From Pantoea sp. A4 (GTDB taxonomy: Bacteria; Pseudomonadota; Gammaproteobacteria; Enterobacterales; Enterobacteriaceae): 64,000 nt of DNA. A model generated the notes under the pieces. The model had not been told where the DNA came from, did no database searches, and saw nothing but the letters and a program-made list of their open reading frames with translations. Of this stretch, positions 1 to 8,538 are shown piece after piece (position 1 is the first letter of the stretch; every line of letters begins with the position of its first letter). The position numbers and the translations under genes are program-made. The stretch is taken from the NCBI RefSeq assembly GCF_000295955.2, contig NZ_ALXE01000022.1:62001-126000 (forward strand). The letters are read 5' to 3'.

Positions 1-28
1 TTTGGTTCAGAGGATTCTGAATCAGGAT

Positions 29-44
29 ACGCAACCGTTTTCGT
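29..44. promoter_or_regulatory. PurR operator upstream of adeP
   Basis: The 16 bases ACGCAACCGTTTTCGT match every fixed position of the PurR consensus ANGCAANCGNTTNCNT. The site lies 225 bases before the permease start, which fits repression of purine uptake by PurR bound to hypoxanthine or guanine. A second perfect PurR site occurs at purT in this window. Confidence 0.85.
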
Positions 45-45
45 T

Positions 46-78
46 GCAAGCGCTGTAATGGCATAGCGCTTGCTATGC
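46..78 (+). promoter_or_regulatory. Two mutually exclusive leader hairpins before adeP
   Basis: GCAAGCGCT (46-54) pairs perfectly with AGCGCTTGC (65-73). GCATAGC (61-67) pairs perfectly with GCTATGC (72-78). The two stems share bases, so only one can form at a time. Neither is followed by a T-run. They may be leader RNA structures or simply dyad DNA downstream of the PurR site; function is not shown by the sequence. Confidence 0.4.
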
Positions 79-268
79 TATCAGGGAGTTATACCGGGAG
101 AGTCGCAACGGACAGCAGCGCTTACCCCATGATGTGGGTTCTCCCCGCGCGATAGCCGAGGCGAGCATACCGTCCCGGCGTCGTTTTTTAGCGCAAAACA
201 ATAATGCGTATGCATATTCCCTATTGGCAAGAGAGAAAGCACCTGTGTGCCGTCTCCTCGAATGAGAG

Positions 269-1570
269 ATGATGATGTTAGATAAACTATTCCAGCTTAA
301 AGCGCACAACACCACGGTGCGTACTGAAGTGATTGCCGGGCTGACCACCTTCCTGGCGATGGCGTATATCCTGTTTGTTAACCCGTCGATCCTGAGCGCA
401 ACCGGGATGGATAAAGGTTCAGTGTTTGTCGCCACCTGTCTCGCGGCGGCGATTGGCTCGCTGCTGATGGGCTTAATTGCCAACTATCCTATCGCGCTGG
501 CACCGGGTATGGGCCTTAATGCCTTCTTTACCTACACGGTGGTGCTGCACATGGGCTACAGCTGGCAGATCGCGCTGGGTGCGGTATTCCTCTCCGCTGT
601 GCTGTTCTTTGCCCTGTCGATTTTCAAAATTCGCGAATGGATCATTGCCAGTATTCCACTGCCGCTGCGTGCCGGTATTGCCGCAGGCATCGGTCTGTTC
701 CTGGCGCTGATTGCCCTGGAAGGAGCGGGCGTGGTGGTAGATAACCCAGCGACCCTGGTCGGAATGGGCGATCTCACCAAGCCGGGTCCACTGATGGCGA
801 TCCTCGGTTTCCTGATCATTGTGGTACTGGAAGCACGTCGTGTGACCGGCGCGGTGTTGATCGGTATTCTGGTGATTACTATTCTGTCGATGCTGCTGGG
901 TCTGACCCCGTTTGCGGGCGTGTTCTCTGCACCGCCTTCACTGGCACCGACTTTCCTGCAGCTGGATATTAAAGGCGCACTGAACGTTGGCCTGGTGAGC
1001 GTGGTATTTGCCTTCCTGTTTGTGGATGTGTTCGATAATACCGGCACCCTGCTGGGCGTGACCAAGCGTGCAGGACTGGCGGATGAGCAGGGCAACCTGC
1101 CAAAAATGGGCCGTGCTCTGGTAGCAGACAGTGCGGCTGCGCTGTTCGGTTCACTGTTAGGCACCTCAACCACCACCAGCTACGTAGAATCTGCCGCCGG
1201 TGTGAGTGCCGGTGGACGTACCGGCCTGACAGCGGTAGTCGTGGCGATTCTGTTCCTGCTGAGCCTGTTCTTCTCGCCGCTGGCCTCTAGCGTACCCGCT
1301 TATGCGACCGCGCCTGCACTGCTGTTTGTGGCAGTACTGATGACTTCCGGTCTGGCGGAAATCGACTGGAAAGATATCACCACCGCCGCGCCAGTGACCG
1401 TTACCGCATTGACCATGCCGTTGACCTACTCAATTGCCAACGGTATCGCTTTCGGTTTCATCACCTGGACCGTGGTTAAATTGCTGACCGGTCGCCTGAA
1501 AGAGATCAACATCGCACTGGTGATTTTATCGCTGCTGTTTGTGATTAAATTGGGTTGGTTGAGCGCCTGA
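269..1570 (+). CDS. adeP: NCS2-family adenine/guanine/hypoxanthine permease (AdeP-like)
   Basis: Inner-membrane purine:proton symporter of the NCS2/AzgA family. The 433-residue hydrophobic protein has the length of the E. coli AdeP/AdeQ group and shows the family blocks: TEVIAGLTTFLAMAYI near residues 20-35, an NPS/NAFF pore region, and YVESAAGVSAGGRTGLTA near residue 300. It aligns better with AdeP (YieG) than with GhxP, but exact base specificity cannot be read off. Three ATG codons run in tandem at the start; the third (275) is best spaced from a GAGAG at 264-268, so the true protein may be 431 residues. It stands alone, with an upstream PurR box and a downstream terminator. Confidence 0.85.
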   Translation: MMMLDKLFQLKAHNTTVRTEVIAGLTTFLAMAYILFVNPSILSATGMDKGSVFVATCLAAAIGSLLMGLIANYPIALAPGMGLNAFFTYTVVLHMGYSWQIALGAVFLSAVLFFALSIFKIREWIIASIPLPLRAGIAAGIGLFLALIALEGAGVVVDNPATLVGMGDLTKPGPLMAILGFLIIVVLEARRVTGAVLIGILVITILSMLLGLTPFAGVFSAPPSLAPTFLQLDIKGALNVGLVSVVFAFLFVDVFDNTGTLLGVTKRAGLADEQGNLPKMGRALVADSAAALFGSLLGTSTTTSYVESAAGVSAGGRTGLTAVVVAILFLLSLFFSPLASSVPAYATAPALLFVAVLMTSGLAEIDWKDITTAAPVTVTALTMPLTYSIANGIAFGFITWTVVKLLTGRLKEINIALVILSLLFVIKLGWLSA

Positions 1571-1597
1571 TTCGCAGCCCCTCCCGCGTTTCAAGAA

Positions 1598-1630
1598 ACC
1601 GAATGCCCCTGGGTATTCGGTTTTTTTTTT
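1598..1630 (+). terminator. Rho-independent terminator after adeP
   Basis: ACCGAATGCCC pairs with GGGTATTCGGT (one G-T pair) with almost no loop beyond CT, followed directly by a run of ten T. Confidence 0.9.
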
Positions 1631-1743
1631 GCGTTGAACTGGCTACCACTCCCCGAACACCGTCACTGCCTGAGGCTGCTGGACTTAAGCTATCTTAATG
1701 TGATGCAATAGATTTTCGCATGGATCTTCTCACAGGAGCGACG

Positions 1744-2091
1744 ATGAGAATTGGTGAGCTTTCAGCCAGCACGGGTATCAGCGAAAGGATGCTGCGCTAC
1801 TATGAACAGGAAAAGTTACTCAGCCCGAAACGCAGTGCCGCCGGTTATCGTGAATATTCTCTGGCAGATAAAGAGAGAGTTGAGCGTATTCGCTTATTAA
1901 ATAGCAGTGGGGTTAAAATTGAGAGCATACGGCTGCTGTTGCCCTGCATGCTTGACGACGGAAATGGCTTCTCACCCTGCAAAATCGCCATAGACATTCT
2001 GCAACAGGAAGTGCAGAAGCTAGAAGCCAAACTACAAGAGTTCACAGAAAGTAAGAGAATTGTCGAAGATTTCCTGAACACAATTGAGTAA
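1744..2091 (+). CDS. MerR-family transcriptional regulator
   Basis: DNA-binding regulator of 115 residues. The N-terminus MRIGELSASTGISERMLRYY is the classic MerR winged helix-turn-helix, followed by the wing (AGYREYSLADKERVERI) and a C-terminal coiled coil (residues ~85-112). The effector-binding part is only a short tail, as in small MerR proteins; a lone Cys pair (LLPC and SPC, ~residues 66 and 78) could sense metal or oxidant, but this is a guess. The ATG at 1744 is preferred over one at 1720 because an AGGAG lies 6-10 bases before it and the protein then begins at the conserved MRIGEL. It is the last gene before the biosynthetic block on the same strand, making it a possible pathway regulator. 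Confidence 0.85.
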   Translation: MRIGELSASTGISERMLRYYEQEKLLSPKRSAAGYREYSLADKERVERIRLLNSSGVKIESIRLLLPCMLDDGNGFSPCKIAIDILQQEVQKLEAKLQEFTESKRIVEDFLNTIE

Positions 2092-2138
2092 TCCCGCATA
2101 GATTCCTGTCCCTGGCCAAATGAATGAGCCTAGTAATA

Positions 2139-2160
2139 ACCCTGACAGCACTGTCAGGGT
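2139..2160. terminator. Perfect hairpin between merR-like gene and biosynthetic cluster
   Basis: ACCCTGACAG and CTGTCAGGGT form a perfect 10-bp inverted repeat around CA, followed by TCAATAATTATTTT. It may end the merR-like transcript or be a dyad operator for the cluster; the T-rich tract is weak. Confidence 0.5.
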
Positions 2161-2365
2161 CAATAATTATTTTCCTGAAAAAATAAAATATACATATTCG
2201 ATAAAGTTATTTGACCAAGAATAACCTGTTGCCGCACTGTAAAAGCGTCTTAATCACCTCTGTAAATATAAATAATTTGTCGTAAACATTGGTTTTTTCG
2301 GGTTTTAATAGCGCCATCATAAAATTGTCAGATGGTAGGTTTTCAATCCTGAAAGGGAATTCCAG

Positions 2366-3310
2366 ATGAAATCTCATTCGCAATGTTTAAAAGAAAAATC
2401 GTTGGATATTCTACAGGAAGTCGTGAGGCTGATAGAAGATAAAGTAAGAGTAGAACATCACTCTCGCTTAGGAAATAACGTCTGGATACGTTACGGTTCA
2501 AAATTAATAAATGCAGATGTTGGTGATATGACTTTTATCGGCTTTAACTGTCATATTGAAAACACCTGGATTGGAAACCATTGTCAGATTGCTACGGGAG
2601 TTCACATTGGCAGCTTCTCATCACTGCCAACAATCATTGAGGATAATGTGTGGATTGGCGCCAGAGCCTGGATTGCCCCCGGTGTGAGAATCGGACGTGG
2701 TGCAGTCATCGGTGCCGGAGCGTGGATCACAAATAACATTGAGGAAAACACTATTGTAACAGGCAGGAATCAAATTAAAAAAAAGAATAGAGAATATATC
2801 ACGGATAGCTCACCTTCGTTTTCAGATATTTTGAGGATGAAACTATCAAGGCCATCAAATCCTGTTTCTGCCGAAGCTTTAAAATATTTCCATGAGACTG
2901 AAACCTGTTATCTCGATGTTGATCTTACTCTATTAGGTGGGTGTGAAATCGAGTCCGAAGTGATAATGATGGGGCGTCAGAAGGGGCCTTCTGACCAGGG
3001 AGGCATCAGCGTTGGACGATACACGAGGATTCAGCGAAAATCAGTATTAGAAGGCGCTGGAGGGATCGAAATTGGTCACAACACATTAATTGGAGAAGAT
3101 AGCCTGCTGATTTCCAACACTCACGATTTTACCTTTCAGTCTCTACCCTGGAAAGCAGCAAAAGTCATTATTGGCAACAATGTGATCATTGGAAAAGGAA
3201 GTACTCTGGTAGGTCCGGCAACCATACCTGATAACAGCGTAGTTATGCCTGGTTCGTTGATTGTCGGTAAAAACTATCGTGAGCGTTATATTTTTGGCTT
3301 ATTTAATTAA
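2366..3310 (+). CDS. Left-handed beta-helix (hexapeptide-repeat) acyltransferase, two helix blocks
   Basis: Probable O- or N-acyltransferase of 314 residues. Hexapeptide repeats of the [LIV]-G-x(4) type occur in two blocks: about residues 33-135 (IGNHCQIATGVHIG, IGARAWIAPGVRIGRGAVIGAGA) and about 205-305 (IEIGHNTLIGEDSLL, IIGNNVIIGKGSTLVGPATI). A SNTHDF segment near residue 251 contains a His typical of acetyltransferase active sites. Most family members have one such block, so this resembles a tandem duplication. First gene of the five-gene cluster, 19 bases before the glycosyltransferase. Strongly AT-rich compared with the flanking core genes, which suggests horizontal origin. Acceptor and acyl donor are unknown. 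Confidence 0.8.
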   Translation: MKSHSQCLKEKSLDILQEVVRLIEDKVRVEHHSRLGNNVWIRYGSKLINADVGDMTFIGFNCHIENTWIGNHCQIATGVHIGSFSSLPTIIEDNVWIGARAWIAPGVRIGRGAVIGAGAWITNNIEENTIVTGRNQIKKKNREYITDSSPSFSDILRMKLSRPSNPVSAEALKYFHETETCYLDVDLTLLGGCEIESEVIMMGRQKGPSDQGGISVGRYTRIQRKSVLEGAGGIEIGHNTLIGEDSLLISNTHDFTFQSLPWKAAKVIIGNNVIIGKGSTLVGPATIPDNSVVMPGSLIVGKNYRERYIFGLFN

Positions 3311-3329
3311 ATATAAGGGATAAGAATAT

Positions 3330-5084
3330 ATGCACCTTCTCTTTGCTCCAAATTCAACGGGCTCAGGGCATAACATGCGTACCCTGGCAATTATAAAACA
3401 AGTCAGAGTGGTGGATCCGCAGGCGAAAATCACTGTAGTGCTATTATCTTTAAAAAATATATTTTATAAGTTATATAAACAGGAAGGCTGTAAAGTTGTT
3501 ATTTTGAGTAATGAGATCAGTGATCACTCAAAAGTTAGCCATTTGAGTAAGAAAATGAATTGGGAAAGCTACATCGATGGTTATATTTCCTCTGCTTTTC
3601 TCAATGGCGGATTAATCTTAAAATATACTGCCCTTTACATTAAATATCAGCCAGATCTTATCGTTAGCGATTACAATTTATCGGCATCCGCAGCAGCACA
3701 TATTGCCAACTTCCCGCACGCACTGGTGACGGAGCGCTACGACTTCACGTTGTTTCAAATCAGTAACCGTGAACTTAACAGTGCCGGGTTTACGCTAAAC
3801 AAAACTGAAATTTCAGATGCACGTGCGTCATTGCATCGTATTTTTAGCGGCATCATAAACTCGGCACGCATCATCCTTACTGATAAACCTTATATCGCAA
3901 GCCTTGATAAAGATACCGCACTGGAAAGTGCGTCAAAAGAGGGAAAAGTCAGATTCGTTGGCCCAATGACCAGAGAAATAAATACGGCAGATGAATCAAT
4001 TGATCCCGAATATTTCACTCGCCTCGGATTGAATATCTCCATAAAAGATAAGCTGATTGTAGCTTCAGTTGGAGGTACAACCATGTTTATCGATAATAAG
4101 CAGAAATTAATTGATCGCTACATTTCCCTCTATGAGCAACTCAGTAAAGAAATAGATTCACTCAAAATGGTGCTAATCTCCCGTGAAAAAATAACCTGCC
4201 CAGCGGGCATCACCGTATTTGACTATATTCCAGATTGGCTACCCTTACTCAAGCGCGCCGATTTACTGCTCTCGGCTCCTGGTTGGATCACCGTAACTGA
4301 AGTGGCTTTAGTTCGCGTACCGGTGATTTATATTTTGGCTGATAAAAGTGAGTACCATGAGTTCGAAGCAAGTAAGAGACTGAAGATTATAGGTTTTGAA
4401 AGTCTGGTTAACCCGCCTTTGCCGCTATTAGTACAACGTGTAAGGCAAAAACTACGGCAGAAGCGCAAAATAAAATTCCAACCTTATGATGCATTAGCAC
4501 CATTTTCTAATGGTGCTAATGCTGCGGCCCAATATTTGCTGCGATCGGCTCTGCCTGTTAATAATAATTCCTTACCGGCACCCGCTGATGCAAAGGTTAC
4601 GCGGATGTTGTTATCCAATACCGGTTCTACCACCGTACTGCTTGAATCACTTTTTGATACGAAAATTAGTGTTGAGGTTCTGGTTCAGCACAAACAGTTT
4701 CAATTATCCAAAATTGAGCAACAAACGTTACAGCCGTTTTTTGATTTACAGCATGGCGAGCTAACGCGACGTGAGTCCCGCTTGTTCAGTCAACAAGGGG
4801 ATCTCTTGTGTCAGGCTACCGTATTTTACCAGTCTGAAACAGCAGTCAACATCCCGACACAACAGGATATTACGCCCCTTGGAAAAATGCTGATGAGTAA
4901 TAGCATCAGACAGCATCGCCATATTATCTCGACTGGCACAACAGTCTGGCTGTCTGCGCAAGGGCAACGTGCCTGTGCTTTTAAGGAATACATCATTAAT
5001 TGCGAGGGGGAAAAAAATATCTACGTACGCGAAGAATTTAATCCGGAATTTATTGCTTTGCTACCGCAGGCCGCAGTGGCTTGA
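3330..5084 (+). CDS. Glycosyltransferase (GT-B, MurG-like) fused to a chorismate-lyase-like (UbiC) domain
   Basis: 584-residue two-domain protein. Residues 1 to ~400 look like a GT-B glycosyltransferase: an N-terminal APNSTGSGHNMRTLAI that resembles the glycine-rich loop of MurG-type enzymes, and a donor-side GWITVTEVALVRVPVIYI. Residues ~405-580 resemble UbiC: VTRMLLSNTGSTTVLLE, then RRESRLFSQQGDLLCQATVFY, TPLGKMLM and RHIISTG. An Arg in RRES and a Glu in VREEF fall where UbiC has its catalytic Arg76 and Glu155. UbiC converts chorismate to 4-hydroxybenzoate, so this protein could both make and glycosylate an aryl acid, or the domain could be a repurposed binding module. I know of no standard family with this fusion. 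Confidence 0.7.
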   Translation: MHLLFAPNSTGSGHNMRTLAIIKQVRVVDPQAKITVVLLSLKNIFYKLYKQEGCKVVILSNEISDHSKVSHLSKKMNWESYIDGYISSAFLNGGLILKYTALYIKYQPDLIVSDYNLSASAAAHIANFPHALVTERYDFTLFQISNRELNSAGFTLNKTEISDARASLHRIFSGIINSARIILTDKPYIASLDKDTALESASKEGKVRFVGPMTREINTADESIDPEYFTRLGLNISIKDKLIVASVGGTTMFIDNKQKLIDRYISLYEQLSKEIDSLKMVLISREKITCPAGITVFDYIPDWLPLLKRADLLLSAPGWITVTEVALVRVPVIYILADKSEYHEFEASKRLKIIGFESLVNPPLPLLVQRVRQKLRQKRKIKFQPYDALAPFSNGANAAAQYLLRSALPVNNNSLPAPADAKVTRMLLSNTGSTTVLLESLFDTKISVEVLVQHKQFQLSKIEQQTLQPFFDLQHGELTRRESRLFSQQGDLLCQATVFYQSETAVNIPTQQDITPLGKMLMSNSIRQHRHIISTGTTVWLSAQGQRACAFKEYIINCEGEKNIYVREEFNPEFIALLPQAAVA

Positions 5085-5105
5085 TTTTCTACAAGGAGTT
5101 GGAAG

Positions 5106-7289
5106 ATGACCACATTACAGCATTTTATTGATCACAATCTGCTTGACTCGCCTTACGGTATTCCTGCCGTACTGGGAAGAACCAAGCATGAACAGTTGAC
5201 TGATGGCTACCTGCTACGCGATGTTGCGCTGGGTGTTATCACGCTTTACGAACGTGGACAGCCTGTGCAGGCTGCAACGTTATTTACCACCCGCTTTAAT
5301 CGCTACCACGATGACGAACACAGCGGCTATCACGAGCTCTTAGATAGCACAGGCGTGGTAAATATTATCGGGCAGGTACGAAACAGTAAAAATCAGGCAC
5401 TGGCACTATTAGCTGAGTTTATCAATAACACGCTGATTGTACGCACTACACCTGCGGAGATTTATGAACAGCGACTTAATCATCTTTTGGATTGTCTTGA
5501 GCAGCACGGATGGCCGGAGACGCTCAGTCGTGATAGCCAGCGTGTGATTGACAGTACCCGTAAGCTTTCTACCATTGCGGTATTGGCCATTGTCTGGAGC
5601 TTTATAGCCCAGCAAAACGGAACAAAAGAAACCCAGGTTAATCGAGATCGTTTGGTTAGACAGCTTCTCGCATTTCGAACCCAACCAGGCTTTGCCGCCC
5701 GACTTGATACGCATGGAGCACCTGATTTAAATCATGGTTATCTGCTGGCAAGCAGTGCCTTGGCTGCCAGTGCCTGGAACGCATTGGCACAAAGCGGTGT
5801 TGCTGAAGCACAGCAGCAGAGCCATGGAATTCTCCAGCATATTGCTCGCCATCATCAACACGTAGGTAATCATGGATTCTGGGATCGCATTAACGGCGAT
5901 GGTCGAGTAGAGGTTGATGCTATCGGGTTCGCCGTGGGGACGTTGCTATCACCTTTTCCAGTCAAAAATATGCGTGATCACGCACTGGCTTTGTTTGCCA
6001 GCAAAGGCTGGTTGAAGCAGCAGCATGATGATGAGATTGCTAAACTGGCAGATCAACTTGAAACAGAGCTTTCTCGCTACAGTGATGCGGAGCAGGGCGG
6101 GATATTTCAGGGACAGGGAAGCTGGTTTTCCACGCCATCGGATGCAACAGTGCCACTGGCGCGTCACGTTATGGTACGTCAGCCGCGTAAAGGCAGTTTT
6201 AGCGTGGGTAACACGTCCTATATTCCCTTCAGTGAGAAGCATGCTGATACTCAGCTTCTGGCATTTTTAGCGGAAGCCTCCGGGCAACAGAATCCATATA
6301 CAGATCAAAGCGCTGACGTACTGGAAACCAGCGCAGTGCGGCAAAATTTGTTTCCCGCCACGCAAGGTACACTAACGCCAGGTGTGATTGATTTACCTGC
6401 CTACCTAAACTGGTCACGTCAGACCGCGTCGGGCTATGGTTTTGGACTGACACCTTATCGATCCCCCTTAGGCCTGCGTTCGGATATCACTCCACAAATC
6501 TTCTCTGCACTGCATGTAGTTTCAGATTTTAGCGTTCTGGGCATCGATGTTGAGCATGAAGATGCCTTGATTGCTGGCATTCAAAGTGCGCAAAACAGGG
6601 ACGGTGGTTTTTCTGAACAACCCGGTTTACCTTCCGAAGTATTCACAACTTACTGTGCGGCACTGACGGGCGTTATTTTGCAACGACCCGAATTCAATAT
6701 TCCTGCCTGCATTGATTTCGTCAATCGCAGCCAACATGCGGATGGTGGCTTCGGCAATACGCCGGGCTACGTGAGTGATGTGTGGCATACCAACCTTGCC
6801 GTACTAACTCTGGTGGGGCTGGGACACCAAATTGCCCGACGCTCCTCCCTCGTCAACTATCTCCTGAATTGCCGTAACCGTGATGGTGGGTATGGCAATC
6901 AGCCCGGTCTGACGTCAGACGTATTTGCGACTTTTCGGGCTGTAAGTACGCTACTGGCATTAGGGCTCGTGCCGCCACAGGCCGATGTTACCCGTTCATG
7001 GATTAAAGCGTTGCAAACGGAAGATGGAGGATTTCGTTATCGCGAACAGGGCGCTGAGAGTTTTGTCGGCAGTTATCACGCAATTGCAGCGCTATATATT
7101 TTGCACGATTTTCCCGTATCCAGAGAGCAATGCATACGCTGGATAAGTGCGCGGCAAAGTGCGGATGGCGGCTTTGCCAGAAAACCGCAGCTTCCATCCG
7201 AAACCACAGATGAAGGATTTATTGCTATTCAGGCACTGCACATGTTGGAGGGGAAACTCAATCCATGGTGGGCAACATTAATTACCTGA
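5106..7289 (+). CDS. Prenyltransferase/squalene-oxidase repeat protein (alpha-alpha toroid)
   Basis: 727-residue protein. Five DGG[FY] repeats lie at about residues 498, 545, 592, 639 and 687, spaced 47-48 residues, each followed by a helix such as SEVFTTYCAALTG or SDVWHTNLAVLTL. This is the repeat of protein prenyltransferase beta subunits and of squalene/terpene cyclases, which form an alpha-alpha barrel. The N-terminal ~450 residues are helical and may form a second toroid. I do not see the DxDD motif of class II terpene cyclases or the DDxxD of prenyl synthases, so catalysis is unproven. It begins 21 bases after the glycosyltransferase with a GGAG ribosome site, hence is co-transcribed. 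Cyclase, prenyltransferase or scaffold are all possible. Confidence 0.7.
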   Translation: MTTLQHFIDHNLLDSPYGIPAVLGRTKHEQLTDGYLLRDVALGVITLYERGQPVQAATLFTTRFNRYHDDEHSGYHELLDSTGVVNIIGQVRNSKNQALALLAEFINNTLIVRTTPAEIYEQRLNHLLDCLEQHGWPETLSRDSQRVIDSTRKLSTIAVLAIVWSFIAQQNGTKETQVNRDRLVRQLLAFRTQPGFAARLDTHGAPDLNHGYLLASSALAASAWNALAQSGVAEAQQQSHGILQHIARHHQHVGNHGFWDRINGDGRVEVDAIGFAVGTLLSPFPVKNMRDHALALFASKGWLKQQHDDEIAKLADQLETELSRYSDAEQGGIFQGQGSWFSTPSDATVPLARHVMVRQPRKGSFSVGNTSYIPFSEKHADTQLLAFLAEASGQQNPYTDQSADVLETSAVRQNLFPATQGTLTPGVIDLPAYLNWSRQTASGYGFGLTPYRSPLGLRSDITPQIFSALHVVSDFSVLGIDVEHEDALIAGIQSAQNRDGGFSEQPGLPSEVFTTYCAALTGVILQRPEFNIPACIDFVNRSQHADGGFGNTPGYVSDVWHTNLAVLTLVGLGHQIARRSSLVNYLLNCRNRDGGYGNQPGLTSDVFATFRAVSTLLALGLVPPQADVTRSWIKALQTEDGGFRYREQGAESFVGSYHAIAALYILHDFPVSREQCIRWISARQSADGGFARKPQLPSETTDEGFIAIQALHMLEGKLNPWWATLIT

Positions 7290-7340
7290 TTTAGCTGAAA
7301 GACGAAATAGCCCTGTCTGGCATTATTCAAAAGGATTGTT

Positions 7341-8525
7341 ATGAAAGCATCAATTGGTTCATCAACGGTGGCTTGGTTGTCATTTGCCACTATGTTTGTT
7401 ATCGGCACAGATACGTTTATTGTTGCGCCTTTATTACCCACACTCAGCGGATTATTTCAAATTGATCCCGCTATTTCGGGCTGGATGGTGAGCGCCTATG
7501 CTTTAGGCTATGCATGCTTTGCGTTAATTTCAGGGCCTGTGTCTGATTTCGCCAATCGGCGTACGGTATTACTGCTCGGTTTGATTGCCTTTAGTCTGAC
7601 CACCGCACTCTGTGGTTTTGCTACTGGTTTTTGGTCGATGATCATATTCCGTTTTCTCGCTGGCGTCAGTGCGGCATTTGTTTCCCCGCAAATTTGGGCC
7701 TCTATTCCGCTGCTGGTGCCACGTGAGAGCATAATCAAAACGATGGGAGCGGCGACTGCGGGCCTGGCTATTGCCCAAATTGTTGGTATACCGGTGGGGA
7801 GTTACCTGGCGATTCTGTCATGGAAATATGCTTTCTGGGCATTAGGTGGTGCTTCCTTGCTTTTGTTGTTCCTGCTGGCGGGGCTATTTCCTTCACTGCC
7901 TGGAAACCGTGGTCAGCAGGCATTTTCTTTTACGTCTTCCTATCGCCATATTTTGCAAAACTCGACGCTAAAAGCCTATCTGTTAGGTTATTTGATTTTT
8001 CAAACCGGAAATTTTGAAGCCATATCTTTCTTCGGTTCATGGCTATTTAAAGACTTTGGATTAGACGTAACGGCGATTGGTCGTTCGATGATTGCAATTG
8101 GGGTAGGGAATGCGATTGGGTCGCTATGGGGAACGCGGCTGGTAAAATATATTGGACTGCCCCGTTCTTTATTGATCTCATTCCTGCTGTTAGTGGTGCT
8201 TTACGCGTTAACACCATTTGCTTCAACGCAAACCAGTGCAGTAGCCATTTTGACCATTATTATGATGGTGGCTGGTTTCGCTTTTGCACTGTTCATGGGG
8301 ACGTTGCAGTCGCAAGCGGATGGCGCTCGGGGCACCGTTTCTTCACTGGCAAATGCTTGTATGTATATTGGTGCTACCCTTGGCGGTATTGTGGGCGGTC
8401 AGTTGCTCCAGCGGTTTGCAGGGTTTAGTGGTGTGGCAACGTTCACCGTGATTTGCTACCTCTTATCTTTCTTTATTTACAACTCGGCTGGTGCGTTTAA
8501 AGCCAGAGCGACTCAAGCGAACTAA
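7341..8525 (+). CDS. Major facilitator superfamily drug/product exporter (DHA1 type)
   Basis: Inner-membrane 12-helix transporter of 394 residues. It has the DHA1-type opening FVIGTDTFIVAPLLPTLS, the loop 2-3 motif GPVSDFANRRTVLL (motif A), and a motif-C-like glycine/proline helix (AQIVGIPVGSYLA). The family exports small hydrophobic compounds by proton antiport (AraJ, Bcr and chloramphenicol exporters). Within the cluster it is the obvious candidate to export the product or give self-resistance. Preceded by AAAAGGA at the proper distance from the ATG. Confidence 0.85.
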   Translation: MKASIGSSTVAWLSFATMFVIGTDTFIVAPLLPTLSGLFQIDPAISGWMVSAYALGYACFALISGPVSDFANRRTVLLLGLIAFSLTTALCGFATGFWSMIIFRFLAGVSAAFVSPQIWASIPLLVPRESIIKTMGAATAGLAIAQIVGIPVGSYLAILSWKYAFWALGGASLLLLFLLAGLFPSLPGNRGQQAFSFTSSYRHILQNSTLKAYLLGYLIFQTGNFEAISFFGSWLFKDFGLDVTAIGRSMIAIGVGNAIGSLWGTRLVKYIGLPRSLLISFLLLVVLYALTPFASTQTSAVAILTIIMMVAGFAFALFMGTLQSQADGARGTVSSLANACMYIGATLGGIVGGQLLQRFAGFSGVATFTVICYLLSFFIYNSAGAFKARATQAN

Positions 8526-8538
8526 TAAGGGCGAAATA

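Noticed and set aside
73-483. 136-residue minus-strand reading frame overlapping the adeP leader
   Set aside because: It lies across the start of a clear permease gene, has no ribosome site and no recognisable motif.
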